Shown one piece after another: positions 1 through 11,040 of a DNA stretch of 64,000 nucleotides (position 1 is its first letter; the number at the start of each line of letters is the position of its first letter). The stretch comes from Sycobia sp. Sy_11 (Eukaryota; Arthropoda; Insecta; Hymenoptera; Epichrysomallidae), in NCBI GenBank assembly GCA_018907035.1, contig JACCIC010000142.1, forward strand, positions 840,001 to 904,000, in the 5' to 3' direction. The notes under the pieces were generated by a model. The model saw nothing but the letters and a program-made list of their open reading frames with translations. It did not search any database and was not told the origin of the DNA. A program made the translations under genes and the position numbers.

Positions 1-1190
1 AGTCGAAGAAATCAAAGACGAGGCGACAGTAATCGTCAGAAGAGAAAGAAGAAGGAAGTGGCGTAGAGATGACGCAAGCCACGGTCCATAGTACGAGACG
101 ATACCCCCGTAAATCAGCAGTCAATGGTTGAAACGGCTACAGCAAGTAACAAGCGCGCTGGGTCATGCCACCCAGTCAGTATTTGTATTCATGCCAGGAG
201 CGTCCATGTGCTTCAACAACTAGAAATCATGTACCGCCCATTAAGCTTCTCCATATCTCAACACATTGTTACCCATATCTTAGCTAGGAAAAGCTATATT
301 AAAACTATATTAGAGCCAACCGAAACTTCCACTTTCCATACTAATAGTACTGATGGAGCAGGAGTAGATCGGAGGGCGCAATGACGGTGATTCGCCCGTG
401 ATGAAAAAGGCCGAACAAGAAATTGCTCGTCACAACGCAACGATACTCGCAGTACAAAGCCAGACTGGGATCCGATCAACATCAGTCCGTTGTTAAAGAA
501 TTAACTACAAAATTTTTTTATCTCCCCTGTTTCTACCGCAGCATCAAAAAAACGAAGAAGAAATCTCAATAATACAGGCCAACTATAAGCCGGTAACTAA
601 GAACGATACCAGATTGTCATAGATCGGATACAGAAATAGCAATTAAAAAAATCCAGACTGACATTAGAATTAAATCGAGAGTCCAAATGGCAAAAAATAC
701 TCTAAACCATAGTACAAATGACAAGAGAAGAATCGTAAAGACGAAAAGAAGAAGACGATAGAAAAGAAGAATAAAGAATGTAAATTTAAGTATAGAGATA
801 AGGAAACTTGAAGTAGGTTAAAATTGTATATATAGATGAAATAATAGAAGTAGGCTTGGACTAGAAAAAAGAATAGACTTAGTATAGAAATAGGTAAAAC
901 ATATTAATTTTAAGAACATATAGCTATAAGTTACAGTATTCATTATTTTTATTATTTTTAAACTCTTTTTTATCTCTTATAAAGTTAGGTTGAGTACTTT
1001 CCTTTTTTTTGATCAGGCTACATACGATTATGCTAGACATAGTTGAGGTATCATGATAATAACAAGCCCGTAATATTTTGTTAGATATAGAAATGCATAG
1101 CTAAAGAAGTTTTGTTATTTTTACGTTGTCATCTGCGAATAAAGAGTAAAATAAAGAGTAAAATAACAGACAAAAGATAAAATACTCAAA
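1..1190. other. Unassigned sequence, no gene recognised
   Basis: The first 500 bases are less AT-rich than the rest, and a short plus-strand stretch near 390-480 reads openly, but no domain or motif is recognisable. From 500 to 1190 the plus strand is purine- and A-rich with stops in every frame. It may be a decayed element or host intron. Confidence 0.3.
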
Positions 1191-1400
1191 CTCGAAATGG
1201 CGATGTCAACATCAAATCCGAACTTCCACTCCTTTCGGCACATCAGAGATGAAAACTCATTGCTCGTTCATCCGACTTCGAATTTGGGAAGTTTGCATTC
1301 GTCAATTTCGACGACCGAGTATTGCGGGTTGATCGATATATCAATTTCGCGCAGCACTTTCGGTGGAACACATATACACAAGCTAACATATAATAAATAG
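1191..1400 (-). other. Short open minus-strand stretch, unknown
   Basis: Read on the minus strand, about 1370-1250 is open and begins CVPPKVLREIDI before a stop, preceded by a possible TTAG acceptor. It might be a decayed exon or part of an element. No family is recognised. It lies downstream of the last supported host exon (4665-4556) in the gene's direction, but no phase-compatible splice could be shown. Confidence 0.2.
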
Positions 1401-2138
1401 CTTGTGCGCATTGGCGTTATTGCGTAGCTTGTTCATATATGTTTTACGTATACATTTGTGACACCTACCGGGTAATAAAATATGCGTTCTTCCACAATTT
1501 TATATATTATTTGTAATATTTTTTATATTATTTCTGATTAATGGTTAGCGGGTGCATAGTAGAATTTAATAAAATAAAATTGTTAGATAATTTTATATTT
1601 AAAAATAATTAGTTTTTAATTAATAAATAATTATTAATTGATCTTAAAGTCGCAAATAGTTTTTTAAATTTATTTAATAATAATCATTTCCACCAATTCA
1701 TTTCCTATGTAAAAAAATAATAGAATTGAATTATTAATATTTAAAGTAATTATTGGACCCTTAGTAATTAAAAAGAGAGAAATTTTTTACTTATAATTTA
1801 TTAATTTAATTAAAATATAATAGAATTTTTTTATAAAATAAATTGCCAAGAGTAAAACTGAGGGTCGCATAGTAAGAATAACTGCTTGCTAAGAGAATTA
1901 ATAGAAGACGAAAAATATAGATGTATAAATAATAAATAAGATTTATAATAATTTTTCAATTATTTATAAATTAAAATAAATTTATTAATTTCTTCGGGCC
2001 AATGTATGTTACACCTTGGCGACAGTAAGTAATTTAAAGTATAAATTTCTATGTCTTCATAGTAACAGGTCTAGGTATATTAGAAGAAATATAAAAAGGT
2101 CATATTTAGTACCTTGGTTATCTGGCAATCTGTTACAA

Positions 2139-2171
<33 letters not shown>

Positions 2172-2393
2172 GGATATGCAATATGCTAATGCATATATTA
2201 CATTTGTATCGCGAAAAAAGCAGGATAGATTGGGTTCTTACCGTGATCAGAATTATTATAACATTATTATATACAAATTATTATAACAGTTAGATATATG
2301 CACGAAACGATTTCTATAACTATAACAAACAAACACAAACATAGAGTAGAATAGATTGAATAAATTAATCGTATATTAGTATAACCAATATAA
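1401..2393. other. AT-rich non-coding DNA
   Basis: Very AT-rich sequence with stops in all frames and a short (AT)n run at about 2143-2172. No gene, terminal repeat or RNA was seen. Confidence 0.4.
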
Positions 2394-3215
2394 ATAATTG
2401 AATTGTACTTCTGTCGACTGCCCATATACAAATTAATAAATATTTTTTATTGGTCTTACAGTCCAATCAATTTCAACCAAAAATAAAATAAAATAAAAAT
2501 AAAAATAAAAATAAAATAAAAATAAAAACTAAAAAATAAAAAATAAAAATAACAATAAAAAATAAAAAATAAGAAATACAAATAATAAATAATAAAAATA
2601 AAAAATAAAAATTAAAAATAAAAATTAAATTAAAAATTAAATTAAAATGATAATGACAGTCAGACTGTCCTTGTTTATATTCACCCCCGTAGACTAATCT
2701 GAAAATAAAATATTAGCTGAAAAAATTCTTTGTTAGTAAAGTGCAGTCTGACTGTCCCCAACACCCTTACCTAATTGAAGACTTGTCCAACGTTTCGAGC
2801 TCGCTACGGCTCCTCATCAGGGACTAATCTAAACCTTATATTCTAATCTATATATACTCATCCCCACCACCAAATTTCGTAAATTAAATATAAATTCCCC
2901 CTCTACACAAATTGTCCAAAACCAATCAATTTAATAAGGAATGATAAACACTGTCCAATCTACCAGACTCTAACATTAAATTCACATTATTTCGATTCTT
3001 GGAAATGTGAATACTTTCAAGACTCTCCCGTTTATACTTATTATTAATACCATATTCCAAAATATCCACATTCACAAAATCAAAAGAATGTAAAAACTTT
3101 AAACAATGCTCTTTTAAACCAGAAGTAATATGTGAGCTACGTAAACTATATTTATGCTCATAAATTCTCTTTTTTAAATATCTACCTGTTTTTCAATATA
3201 AATAATATTACCTTA
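2394..3215 (-). mobile_element. Penelope-like element fragment, copy A
   Basis: Minus-strand translation of about 3200-2880 gives a decayed C-terminal part of a Penelope-like protein, with a YEHKYSLRSSHI segment followed by LKEHCLKFLH and KRESLESIHI, typical of the region around the GIY-YIG endonuclease. Downstream come a hammerhead-ribozyme motif (2785-2824), a block with a near-palindromic GACAGTCAGACTGTC, an A-rich (AAATA)n stretch at 2480-2640, and the terminal sequence ending GTCGACAGAAGTACAATTC on the minus strand. The same order of blocks recurs at 8026-8622 and in part at 44985-45490, which defines the family. The reverse-transcriptase part is missing here, so this is a 5'-truncated copy. 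Confidence 0.7.
2785..2824 (-). ncRNA. Hammerhead-ribozyme motif in Penelope-like copy A
   Basis: On the minus strand a GTCC strand (stem I) is followed by CTGATGAG, a stem II hairpin with GAGC pairing GCTC, the GAAA core element, then CGTT and GGAC, which closes stem I with GTCC. These are the conserved hammerhead elements in the right order. Stem III can only be the tiny self-complementary ACGT, as in the minimal hammerheads known from Penelope-like elements, which may act as dimers. The core is intact, so it could cleave; that is inferred. Confidence 0.65.
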
Positions 3216-4540
3216 TTTTAAAATAAACACTAACCAATCAGATTTTTGTTAACGTACTTTTACCATGTATAAAAGTGCGTTAAATTTTACCAAGAACACG
3301 GTTCGTTTTCGGCACTCATCGAGGAAGGATACCTCCCGAGTGACGAAGGGATCTGTCATCTACCGACCGACAAATTCTGTATTTTCCTGGGTGAAAACTC
3401 TTTAACGAGGCCAAAGGAAAAACACCTTTACTCGTAAGAAAAGGGTAAAAGATTACCGACCCAGAAGAACGGGCGCTCCCAACTTCTGAAAAAGTAATTC
3501 TTTTTCACCTAGAAAATAATCCAGAAAGCTGCCGGGAGACAAATTTATAATCGATCTAATTTAATTTGGGGAAAAGGCGCTCGTTTTCGTCGAATTAAAC
3601 TACCAGACGGATATTAATCACGAGGCACACCTCGAATTACTACCAGACCGACCGGCGACCGAAAATTGGCAAGTCATCATAACGTTGATCGACTTACTAT
3701 TATAAATATGGAAATCAAATTCTGTAAAATAAATCAAAAGAAAACGGAGTCTTGCTACGGAATAATAAATGCTTATTCCTAAGTAAAGCACCGAACTCTT
3801 TTAGATCACCGGCTAAGACGCACCTTAGCGCAATATAAAAGAGAGAAAAAGATTTATTGTGATAGTGGGGAAGAAGCTCCGTGTAAATAGACGGGCTGCT
3901 TATGTAAATATAAGATATAGAAAGAGGAACCGCTCAAGTAAATATAGTAAATAAAGCGAGAAAATTACTGGGTCAAGGCCGTGTGAATACGTGGAAATTT
4001 AGATAAGCCAATTAACTAATAGACATAATATAAAATCAATTGAAGGCGCGAGTAATGAATCATTATTTTTTTTGTTTCTGGGTATCTACAGCGAGATCCC
4101 AATAAAATAAGATTTATTATTATAATTTTTTTATATAATTTATAAGACAATATATTTGTTTTGTTATTTTTAAAACAGAAAAAACGAGTCTCAAGTTATT
4201 CACCCGAAAACCTGTCCTGATACTTTCCTCCCTCCGAATCACGTACCCTGAACCTCACAAATTTCCTGTATTAATAAAATAAAACCTGCAAAAAGTATGA
4301 CGGAAGAGACCGAACGATACATATTCTATACATTTCAATATATACTTCTAAGAGTTCAAGCTTAGTAGCTTTGTTTTTCTCTGTAAACCTTAACAACAAG
4401 TTTATCTGATCTCCCTACATACAGTGCATAAGATGCTTACTGAGCATGTAAACATTAAGGATTAATTTATTCCTGGTAAATATGTATATTATACTTTGAA
4501 ATATTTATTCATTTGAATTGAACATAATCATGGAGCCCCA
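3216..4540. other. Unassigned, possible decayed LTR or element promoter
   Basis: There are no coding segments. A TATAAAAG box lies at 3268-3275, about 30 bases before a GC-richer patch (3300-3680), and a GGCGACCG string near 3652 recalls primer-binding sites of some LTR elements. No second copy was found in the window, so an LTR cannot be confirmed. The stretch 4080-4540 shows nothing recognisable. Confidence 0.25.
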
Positions 4541-4555
4541 AATATAAACACTTAC

Positions 4556-4665
4556 ACTTGCTCCAGATCGACGTAATCGTCCGCACGTACACTCATCATC
4601 ACTACAAATTCCATTTAAAGGATATTGTATGCTGTGAGACTGGGGATCGTTATTATCCAAGAAAT
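4556..4665 (-). CDS. Host gene exon F (minus strand)
   Basis: An open 110-nt segment lies between a pyrimidine-rich acceptor (ending CCCGAG) and a perfect GTAAGT donor. It starts with 2 nt of a split codon and ends in phase 0, which matches the exon at 9361-9029, ending 1 nt into a codon. The peptide includes NNDPQSHSIQYP and a cysteine-rich SDDECTCGRL stretch. No domain is recognised. It reads as the continuation of exon E, which ends CNEPASLSSPQ, and both look like single-copy host coding sequence rather than transposon. The next exon downstream was not found in this window. Confidence 0.65.
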
Positions 4666-5265
4666 CTCGGGAATGATTAAGAAAAATTACAAGAGACTAG
4701 GGACGCTGTGTTTATATATTTAATATAAATTAATATAAAAGCATAATGCATTCCAGAATCAAAGTATCGCGGTCGCCATGCAGGCTCCAATATAATTTAC
4801 ATCCTAGAATGGGGCTCCAGATGTCGCAGCATCGTACATACATACATCGCATACATACCTCGTTGTTACTTATTTTAGCCGGCATGTCCCGCCAATGGCC
4901 TTCCTCAGCTTCCACAGGCATGCTGTGAGCCCACAGGTCGTATACTGCAAATGCTTGCTCTTTGATAGTTTGCTATCAATGATGACCGTTAGAGATTAGA
5001 CTTGATTTTTGATAAACAGGTCCTGCTCTTCTAAAATCAGCTTGCAGGTCCTATTCCATTTATATTCCGTAGTGCAGACATAACCTAGGTCTTCGCTAGG
5101 TTAACGGAGATAACGGTCTGCCTGCAGCACTTGATTATAGTATGTAGCGCACCTAGCATAGTCCCAATCAGTGAGTCAAGGAAGGTTCATCGGGTGATTA
5201 CAATCAATCAATAGAGGGGGGCTTTGTCCTCGATGTATTGTCAACAAAGATTCAGTTGTTGTTGA
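4666..5265. other. Intron-like sequence, no gene
   Basis: No coding exon or element was recognised. Short overlapping open frames on both strands at 4730-4928 show no motif and share the same DNA, as expected by chance. Confidence 0.35.
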
Positions 5266-6110
5266 TCGTTTGAAAGAGAATCACATTAAATACCACGAGT
5301 GCCAAGATACTAAGCACGCTTTGCGCGACGAGGCTGTGATCTTTTGTATCCACCCAAAAGTCCGAAAATCTCGTAATCAGCGACTGCTAAGTATATGAGA
5401 AAATCAAAGGCATTTGTACAGAAATAGTTACAGCGATATGAAATGGCTAAAAATGTCGATGATCTACTAGAACGTGATTTTATAGGAAAACTAGACCAAA
5501 AAATGAATAAAAAATATTTTTTAGAATCTGTTTTCGTGGAATCCTTCTTTAACACTGCGGCCAGGATAAGCAAAATTAATGGCAAAAGATTGAGATATAT
5601 CTTACGAAATTATCCAAACCCATCTTACTCATAGCATTCTTACTCATTGCCAGAAATTGTGCAACGTAATAAACATCCGTTGACTGAAAAACATGTGACA
5701 AAGCGACTCCCTTCGGTGAATGAGAATATTGATAGAGATTTTGAAAATGTTAATTTTACTGATGAATATTCTATATAGGCCCGTTTTATCCCGACGAGAT
5801 CATAATTAACTCCTACCAACAGACTTATTCAGCGCACTGTAAAGCACTGAATAAAAGTGCATCTTTGGGGCTGCTTCTCAAAATGGGGATTCGGAACTTT
5901 GCACCTCTTTATTGAAAATCGATATGCCGAGAAAATGATAAAAATCTATAAAAACACTTCACTACTATCTGCCAAACGATGGTTCATCAGAAAATATGAC
6001 GATTGGGTTCTGCAGCATGCAATGGAAATTGCAGCAGCCTACAACCTGCAAATGAAGCGAATAATGAATAAAAAGGTAAAAACAAAATTAGCGAGAAAAG
6101 TTATATGTAT
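5266..6110 (+). pseudogene. Tc1-like transposase relic, N-terminal and central part
   Basis: Plus-strand pieces at 5443-5634 and 5857-6110 read, after frameshifts and stops, as a Tc1/IS630-type transposase: a helix-turn-helix-like segment (KNVDDLLERDF), a stretch ending FTDEYS where the first catalytic Asp is expected, then HLWGCFSKWGFGTLHLF and WVLQ, the usual lead-in to the second catalytic Asp. The expected DNDPKH motif after WVLQ is lost. The C-terminal third is found about 1.1 kb away at 7265-7505, so the element was split by an insertion or rearrangement. Confidence 0.65.
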
Positions 6111-6470
6111 GCATGCAACAAACATAAAGCTATATGAGGGAGAGAAATAAAAAAGGCAAAATATGCATAGCAGTACAGAAAGATAGGAAGAGACACATAG
6201 TTAAGAACATACGCAGGCAGACAAGTAAAGGAATGATAGAAGGCGAGAAGTAGAGAGAAAATTACACGTATACAGATAAATATAGAAAGCGAGAAATGGA
6301 GAGAAAGAAAAGTATCTCCATGCCGAGAAAGAAAAAAACACACATATAGAAAGAGAGACAAAGAAAGGTACATGCAGAGAAGGAGAGAAAGAGAGAAAGG
6401 GAGAAATGGAGAGAGATAAAAGTAAAAGCATGTATCCAGAAAAATAAAGAAAAATATACACTGCTAATAT
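6111..6470 (+). repeat. Purine-rich GAGAAA low-complexity tract
   Basis: The plus strand is strongly purine-biased with loose GAGAAA repeats. Long open frames on the minus strand here are a by-product (phenylalanine, leucine and serine runs) and not genes. Confidence 0.7.
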
Positions 6471-6479
6471 AGAGACTGC

Positions 6480-6960
6480 TGATTGGCGCGTAACGAAACG
6501 AAGAGCGGTGATTGGAGGATCGGAGATGAAGATGAAGAAGACTTCAGAAGATTTGAAGCCACCGTATCGAGCACGTGTCTCGGCCATTCACGCAAATAAA
6601 TTTTGTTCTCTCTCTCTCTCTCTCAAGGGTGTCACCGCGGAAGACTTGGAAGGAAGCAGCAGCGAGCGCACGAGGGGACGCCCTCGTATATATATCGGTA
6701 GCGGGTGAGTGGGCCTGCGCGCTCTTAAATTTAAATAATTATCTGTAATTTGTGCGAGCGGGGGAGGGGCCGGGGAAGTAGGTAGTGGCGGCCACCAAGG
6801 GGAAATGGCGGAGGTTTTTTGGTTCAGCAGAGGCTCAGCGAGCGTGGCACGATATGGCACGGAAAATGGCGGATGCAGCCACATTTTGCGTATGACCGAG
6901 CGGCACGTCGGGATGTAAAATATTGCGAGAAATATTGTAAATTCTTTTATAATAAATGAA
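6480..6960 (+). promoter_or_regulatory. GC-rich island with possible first-exon splice donor
   Basis: Against a very AT-rich background, 6480-6900 is GC-rich with many CpG, holds a (CT)n run at 6608-6626, and has a GGGTGAGT donor-like site near 6704. It interrupts the Tc1-like relic, whose two halves lie on either side. The short plus-strand open frame 6508-6708 has no recognisable domain. It could be a promoter/5' exon or the GC-rich part of an inserted element; the sequence does not decide. Confidence 0.3.
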
Positions 6961-7264
6961 CCTATTTGGATATCGGCGTAGTTATTTTTCTTTTCTTTTA
7001 TCTATTACATGAAAAATAAAATACACATACAATTTGATATATAATAAGAGCAAGATATAATATGATATGTAATATATAATATATACTAGAAGATACGAAA
7101 ATAAAATAACATTACATAATATATAAAATGGTGGAGAAAAATTTTAAAAATAATCAGCCCGACTTCCCGCCCTGGAAGTGAGCAGAATTAAGAAGAAATA
7201 AGTAAAAGTAAGTAACGAGCGGAAATTTGCACCTCGTTACAAGCAGAACAACGAAAAGACTTAA

Positions 7265-7505
7265 TCTGGCATCATTACATTGAATTGACGTGGCAATCGC
7301 CTGATGCAACCCTATTGAGAATGTGTGGGCATACATTAAACAGAATCGCGTATAAGACGCACGCATACTTTGAAGCAGTTGTCTGACTAAATTCGTTGGA
7401 TCTGGAAATCATTGAAACTAGAATATGCTGTCAAATTATTAGACAGTATGCCTCGGAGACGCAGGCAATGAACGACGCCGGTGGTGACTGGACACATTAT
7501 TGACC
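7265..7505 (+). pseudogene. Tc1-like transposase relic, C-terminal part
   Basis: The stretch reads, with one frameshift, as WQSPDA, NPIENVWAYIK, LKQLSDQIRWIWKSLKLEY and AVKLLDSMP, the hallmark C-terminus of Tc1-type transposases including the third acidic catalytic region (SPDxNPIENVW). It ends about where Tc1 proteins end. Together with 5266-6110 it makes up most of one transposase. No terminal inverted repeat was identified. Confidence 0.7.
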
Positions 7506-7519
7506 GACTTGTGTACAAT

Positions 7520-8025
7520 GTACATATATAAAAGTATCACCAAATAATTTTTTTATAAATTAAAAGCACCACGCTCGTACTTGACAGACTGTATTTAAGG
7601 TACAAAATTATTTTAAACAATCGATGAATTTCGAACAACAAATTTATAAAAAAAAGTTAAGAATACATATAGTAATCAATCACCATATCTCACGATCATA
7701 AATAATATACTATAATATAATGGTCACGTTATGCAGATTAAGTTACATACCTGGAGATTCCATTTTCGTAAACAGCTAAAAAATGTACTAAATATAATTA
7801 AAAATCGAACACCTGACAAATTGAACCTTTGATTCTAGGAGTCTTGATTCACTTTATGCTTCACTATATTCTACATAGTATATAGTTAAGACTCTATAGA
7901 ATATAGTTAAACATAAATTGAATCAAGAATACTTTAATAAAAGATTTGTCAGGTGTTTTTAATTATATTTAGATTTTTTATATTAGATTATTTAGATTTT
8001 AATTATATTTTTAATTATATTTAGA
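7520..8025. other. AT-rich intron-like DNA
   Basis: There is no coding sequence. Short imperfect inverted repeats occur around 7830-7940 (a stretch ending in AATTGAATC is echoed in opposite sense), suggesting a small MITE-like fold, but the ends are unclear. Confidence 0.3.
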
Positions 8026-8622
8026 ATAATTTAATTGTACTTTTGTCGACTGCTTATATACAAATTAATAAATATTTTTTCATTCGTCTTACAGTTCAAT
8101 CAAATGATTTGAAAACAATACTTAACAATATCAATACATATCTAGATTAACATTAATATATCAATACACAAAAATAATAAAAATAAAAATTATAATGACA
8201 GTCAGACTGTCCTTGTTTACAGTCATCCCCGTAGACTAATCTGAAAATAAAATATTAGCTGAAAATAATTTTTTTGTTAGGAAAGTGCAGTCTGACTATC
8301 CCCAACATCCTTACCTAATTGAAGATCCAGTCCAACGTTTCGAGCTCGCTTCTGCTCCTCAGTAGGGACTAATCTAAATCTTATATTCTAATCTATATAT
8401 ACCTTATCCCCACTACAAAATTTAGTAAATTGAATCTAAATTCCCCCTCTACACAAATTGTTCAAAACCAATCAATTTAATAAGGAATGATAAAGATTTC
8501 ATTCCAATTTACTAGACTCTAACTTTAAATTCACATTACTCCGATTCCTGGAAATGTGAATACTTTCAAGACTCTCTCTTTTATATTTATTATTAACACC
8601 ATGTTCAAAATATTACTTACAA
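8026..8622 (-). mobile_element. Penelope-like element fragment, copy B
   Basis: This has the same block order and orientation as copy A at 2394-3215: terminal GTCGAC block, GACAGTCAGACTGTC block, hammerhead region, then the C-terminal coding scrap. It stops at about 8622, where a second fragment of the family continues in the opposite orientation. Differences from copy A are spread throughout, so these are independent old insertions. Confidence 0.7.
8330..8369 (-). ncRNA. Decayed hammerhead motif in Penelope-like copy B
   Basis: The layout matches that at 2785-2824 (GTCC/GGAC stem I, GAGC/GCTC stem II, GAAA), but the invariant CTGATGA core reads CTACTGA. The changed core should abolish cleavage. 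Confidence 0.55.
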
Positions 8623-8880
8623 AAAATTTTTTTTAGCTAATATTTTATTTTCAGATTAGTCTACGGGGGTAACTGTAAACAAGGACTGTCTGACTGTCAC
8701 TATAATTTTTAATTTAATTTTTATTTTTATTTTTATTATTTTTGTGTATTGATATATTAATGTAGATTAATGTAGATTAGTGTAGATATGTATTGATATT
8801 TTTACGTATTGTTTTCGAATCATTTCATTGGATTGTAAGATCAATGAAAAAATATTTATTAATTATATTTGGTACATTTT
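8623..8880 (+). mobile_element. Inverted terminal fragment of the Penelope-like family
   Basis: This is the 3' non-coding block of the family in plus orientation, starting inside the TAGCTAATATTTTATTTTC block and running through the palindromic block to the TTTGATTGGA-like end. It abuts copy B head to head. Penelope-like elements often carry a partial inverted copy of themselves at the junction, so this can be part of the same insertion. Confidence 0.6.
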
Positions 8881-9028
8881 TTACCTGTTTAAGAAAATGG
8901 GTCTCCAGATATGTAACTTAAGTTTTTCAGTTAACTCACTGAGCTATTCACTTACACATAGTATAGTTCAAATTAAAATCGAAGATTCTCGTACTTTTAT
9001 TTAATTTTCATAAAATATTTACACTCAC

Positions 9029-9361
9029 TTTGAGGTGATGATAATGATGCTGGTTCGTTACAAAATCCAAGATAGAAATGAAAAAATTCTATGATTTCCA
9101 TTATTGGTTTTTCACGTATAAATTTTTTCAGGAAATTGGAAAAATTCTTCGAGTTAGTTTTATTTAATTTACTCAAAATTGTTTGAATTTGAGAGCGGTA
9201 AACATCTGTTTGTATGCCTCGAATTCCTTCAGAACAGCCATGTGGACACCCCAAATATCGCAAAATGTGAGTGACGCATTCAAGCGTTAAGTTTTGGTTT
9301 ACCAATTCTCTATCTTTTAAATTGCGAATAATATTTCTAGAGAACAGCATATCTGTAGAAT
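9029..9361 (-). CDS. Host gene exon E (minus strand)
   Basis: A 333-nt open exon lies between a clear acceptor (ATCTGTTTTTTAG) and a GTGAGT donor, phase 1 at both ends. The peptide includes FSRNIIRNLKDRELVNQ, HILRYLGCPHGCSEG and EIIEFFHFYLGFCNE, a well-composed helical globular sequence with no repeats or transposon motifs. It joins in phase to exon F (4665-4556). The style recalls the large helical-repeat proteins UNC-79/UNC-80 that serve the NALCN sodium-leak channel, but this is memory-based and unverified. A protein search with this exon would settle it. Confidence 0.7.
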
Positions 9362-10030
9362 CTAAAAAACAGATAAATATATATATATATATATGGAAAT
9401 TATTTTAAATAAGTTTAGTTCTAAGTCAATTCTATTCTAATATAAGTTTATAAATAGTAAGTATTAATAATTGTTTATTAAATTATTTTTTAGGAATTAA
9501 TCGACCAATAGCTTTTCCACAAGGGAGCTTTTATTAGGGAAAATTCCATTGGCATAATTAATCAAATACATGTATTACAATTGATAAAAAGTAATTAATT
9601 AAGTGTATGTGTATCAATATGAGTAGATATAATCAGGTCATAAATTTTAGCAAAGGTAAAACCTAAAATAGAAATTTGTGGTACTTTTTTATAAATTATC
9701 TATGATGTAAATTTTTTATCTAATAGCATCCTATAAAATAATTATATAATTTTTTAACAAAAATATACACAAAACGAGGTACTTGTGTTGGTAGTTTAAT
9801 CTACATTGTTCCTAAATTTTCACATATTAGTCATATTTAGAACTTTTGACAGCTTATTTCGGTAAAATTGAACAATGGAATTCTAAGTAGCAAATTCAGC
9901 GCGCTTTTAAGGAAAAGCCGTTGTAGCAATATTTTTGCATAAATTAAAACAGTACAAGCCGATAATGATTGGAGTAAACATAGTAGGCAACTGAGTAGGC
10001 AAAAGAAAGAGAGACAGAAGATAAGATGCT
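9362..10030. other. Intron-like DNA between host exons
   Basis: AT-rich, no recognisable element. The open minus-strand frame running from 10030 down to 9907 is largely encoded by a pyrimidine-rich tract that ends in CTCAG and is more likely intron than exon. Confidence 0.4.
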
Positions 10031-10245
10031 TTTAGACACGGAAAAACGGCTTGTTGTCTGAAGCCTAATGATGCAGTAAGTTCTTCTTGAATCTGAAATA
10101 AATCCTCTTTCAGCAAAGCCTTGTATTCCTCATCTTCAAAACTTGTGTGCTTTTCGTAGCAATCCTTTTTTACAACTCCAAAATCACCAGTTTTTGGTTG
10201 ATTCGAATTTATATCTTTACAAACTTCCTTATTGAGAACATGAAT
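10031..10245 (-). CDS. Probable host gene exon D (3' end uncertain)
   Basis: It follows a strong acceptor (TTTGCTCTTGCAG) and stays open in phase 0, with IHVLNKEVCKDIN, HTSFEDEEYKALL and FQIQEELTASLGF: an acidic, helical-looking host-type sequence. No consensus donor of the phase needed by exon E was found; weak GT sites lie near 10037 and in the following pyrimidine tract. It may belong to the same gene with a further unseen exon, or its donor may be unusual. Confidence 0.45.
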
Positions 10246-10782
10246 CTGCAAGAGCAAAGTACACCGTCATTAACCGCCCACTTAATTAAATTAATAACCT
10301 CTGGAAACATTTTTAGAATATCGGTAGTTAAAACAAATTATGACAAGTTAAAAGGATTTATCATATATCACTCTGTACTGAAGACCCCGAGAATTTATTT
10401 CGAAAATTATCTTTGTTTGTACGTCTAGAAGCAAGAAAAGCTACACGGAGCCTCCAATATTCGAGAAACTATGACATGATGCGGCAGATACTAAGCACAC
10501 AACACTTTTAAAACTACATGGCGAGATTTAACAGATACTTGCGGTAATTGGGATTTCAGTAGTACATCACACAATATACTCTACGGTCTGGATTGCGCCT
10601 TGTTTTACCCAAATTTCGTCCTCATCTTTTAGTATTTATTTATTCAGGAATACTTCTTCCAAATTCTACCATTTTTGCAATTCCATATTTAAATCACCAT
10701 TAGAAATACAATATATTACTATTATATAAATTATATTAGAAGCTGCTTTCCGCCTTGACAATTTCTTGCGGGACAGGATATT

Positions 10783-10801
10783 ACGCATCTCAATTCTATA
10801 T
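10783..10801 (-). CDS. Candidate tiny exon or exon start
   Basis: After the 98-nt GT-AG intron (10899-10802) the frame continues DIELRC. A GTAATA donor at 10783 would end it in phase 0, which fits exon D (10245). The frame also runs on through VISCPARNCQGGKQLL to a stop at about 10731, so it could instead be a terminal exon. The two readings cannot be separated without transcript data. Confidence 0.3.
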
Positions 10802-10899
10802 CTAATGCAATGAACCTTGATAATTTATAAAAGCCTCATTTTAACAATTTCAATATACTAATGTACAAGTATGCGGAAGACTTTTCAATTGAAACTTAC

Positions 10900-10977
10900 C
10901 ATGTTTATCGACTCGGACAAGTGTTTTTATTTTCTTGGATATACCGTCATTATCTGTACTAAATTTCACGCCATTAT
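10900..10977 (-). CDS. Host gene exon, 78 nt (minus strand)
   Basis: It ends at a perfect GTAAGT donor and starts after GAAG in the phase left by the exon 24894-24753 (one nucleotide carried over). The peptide includes NGVKFSTDNDGISKK and TLVRVDKH. The acceptor has a weak pyrimidine tract about 35 nt upstream, so the start is less sure than the end. A GT-AG intron of only 98 nt leads to a further phase-compatible start at 10801. Confidence 0.5.
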
Positions 10978-11040
10978 CTTCATTTGTCATATGTTACGCA
11001 TGTTTTTTGTGAACAAAGAAAAGTTGTCTTTTCGATTTTC

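Noticed and set aside
6201..6587. 128-residue minus-strand frame rich in Phe, Leu and Ser
   Set aside because: It arises from a purine-rich low-complexity tract and overlaps another frame of the same kind.
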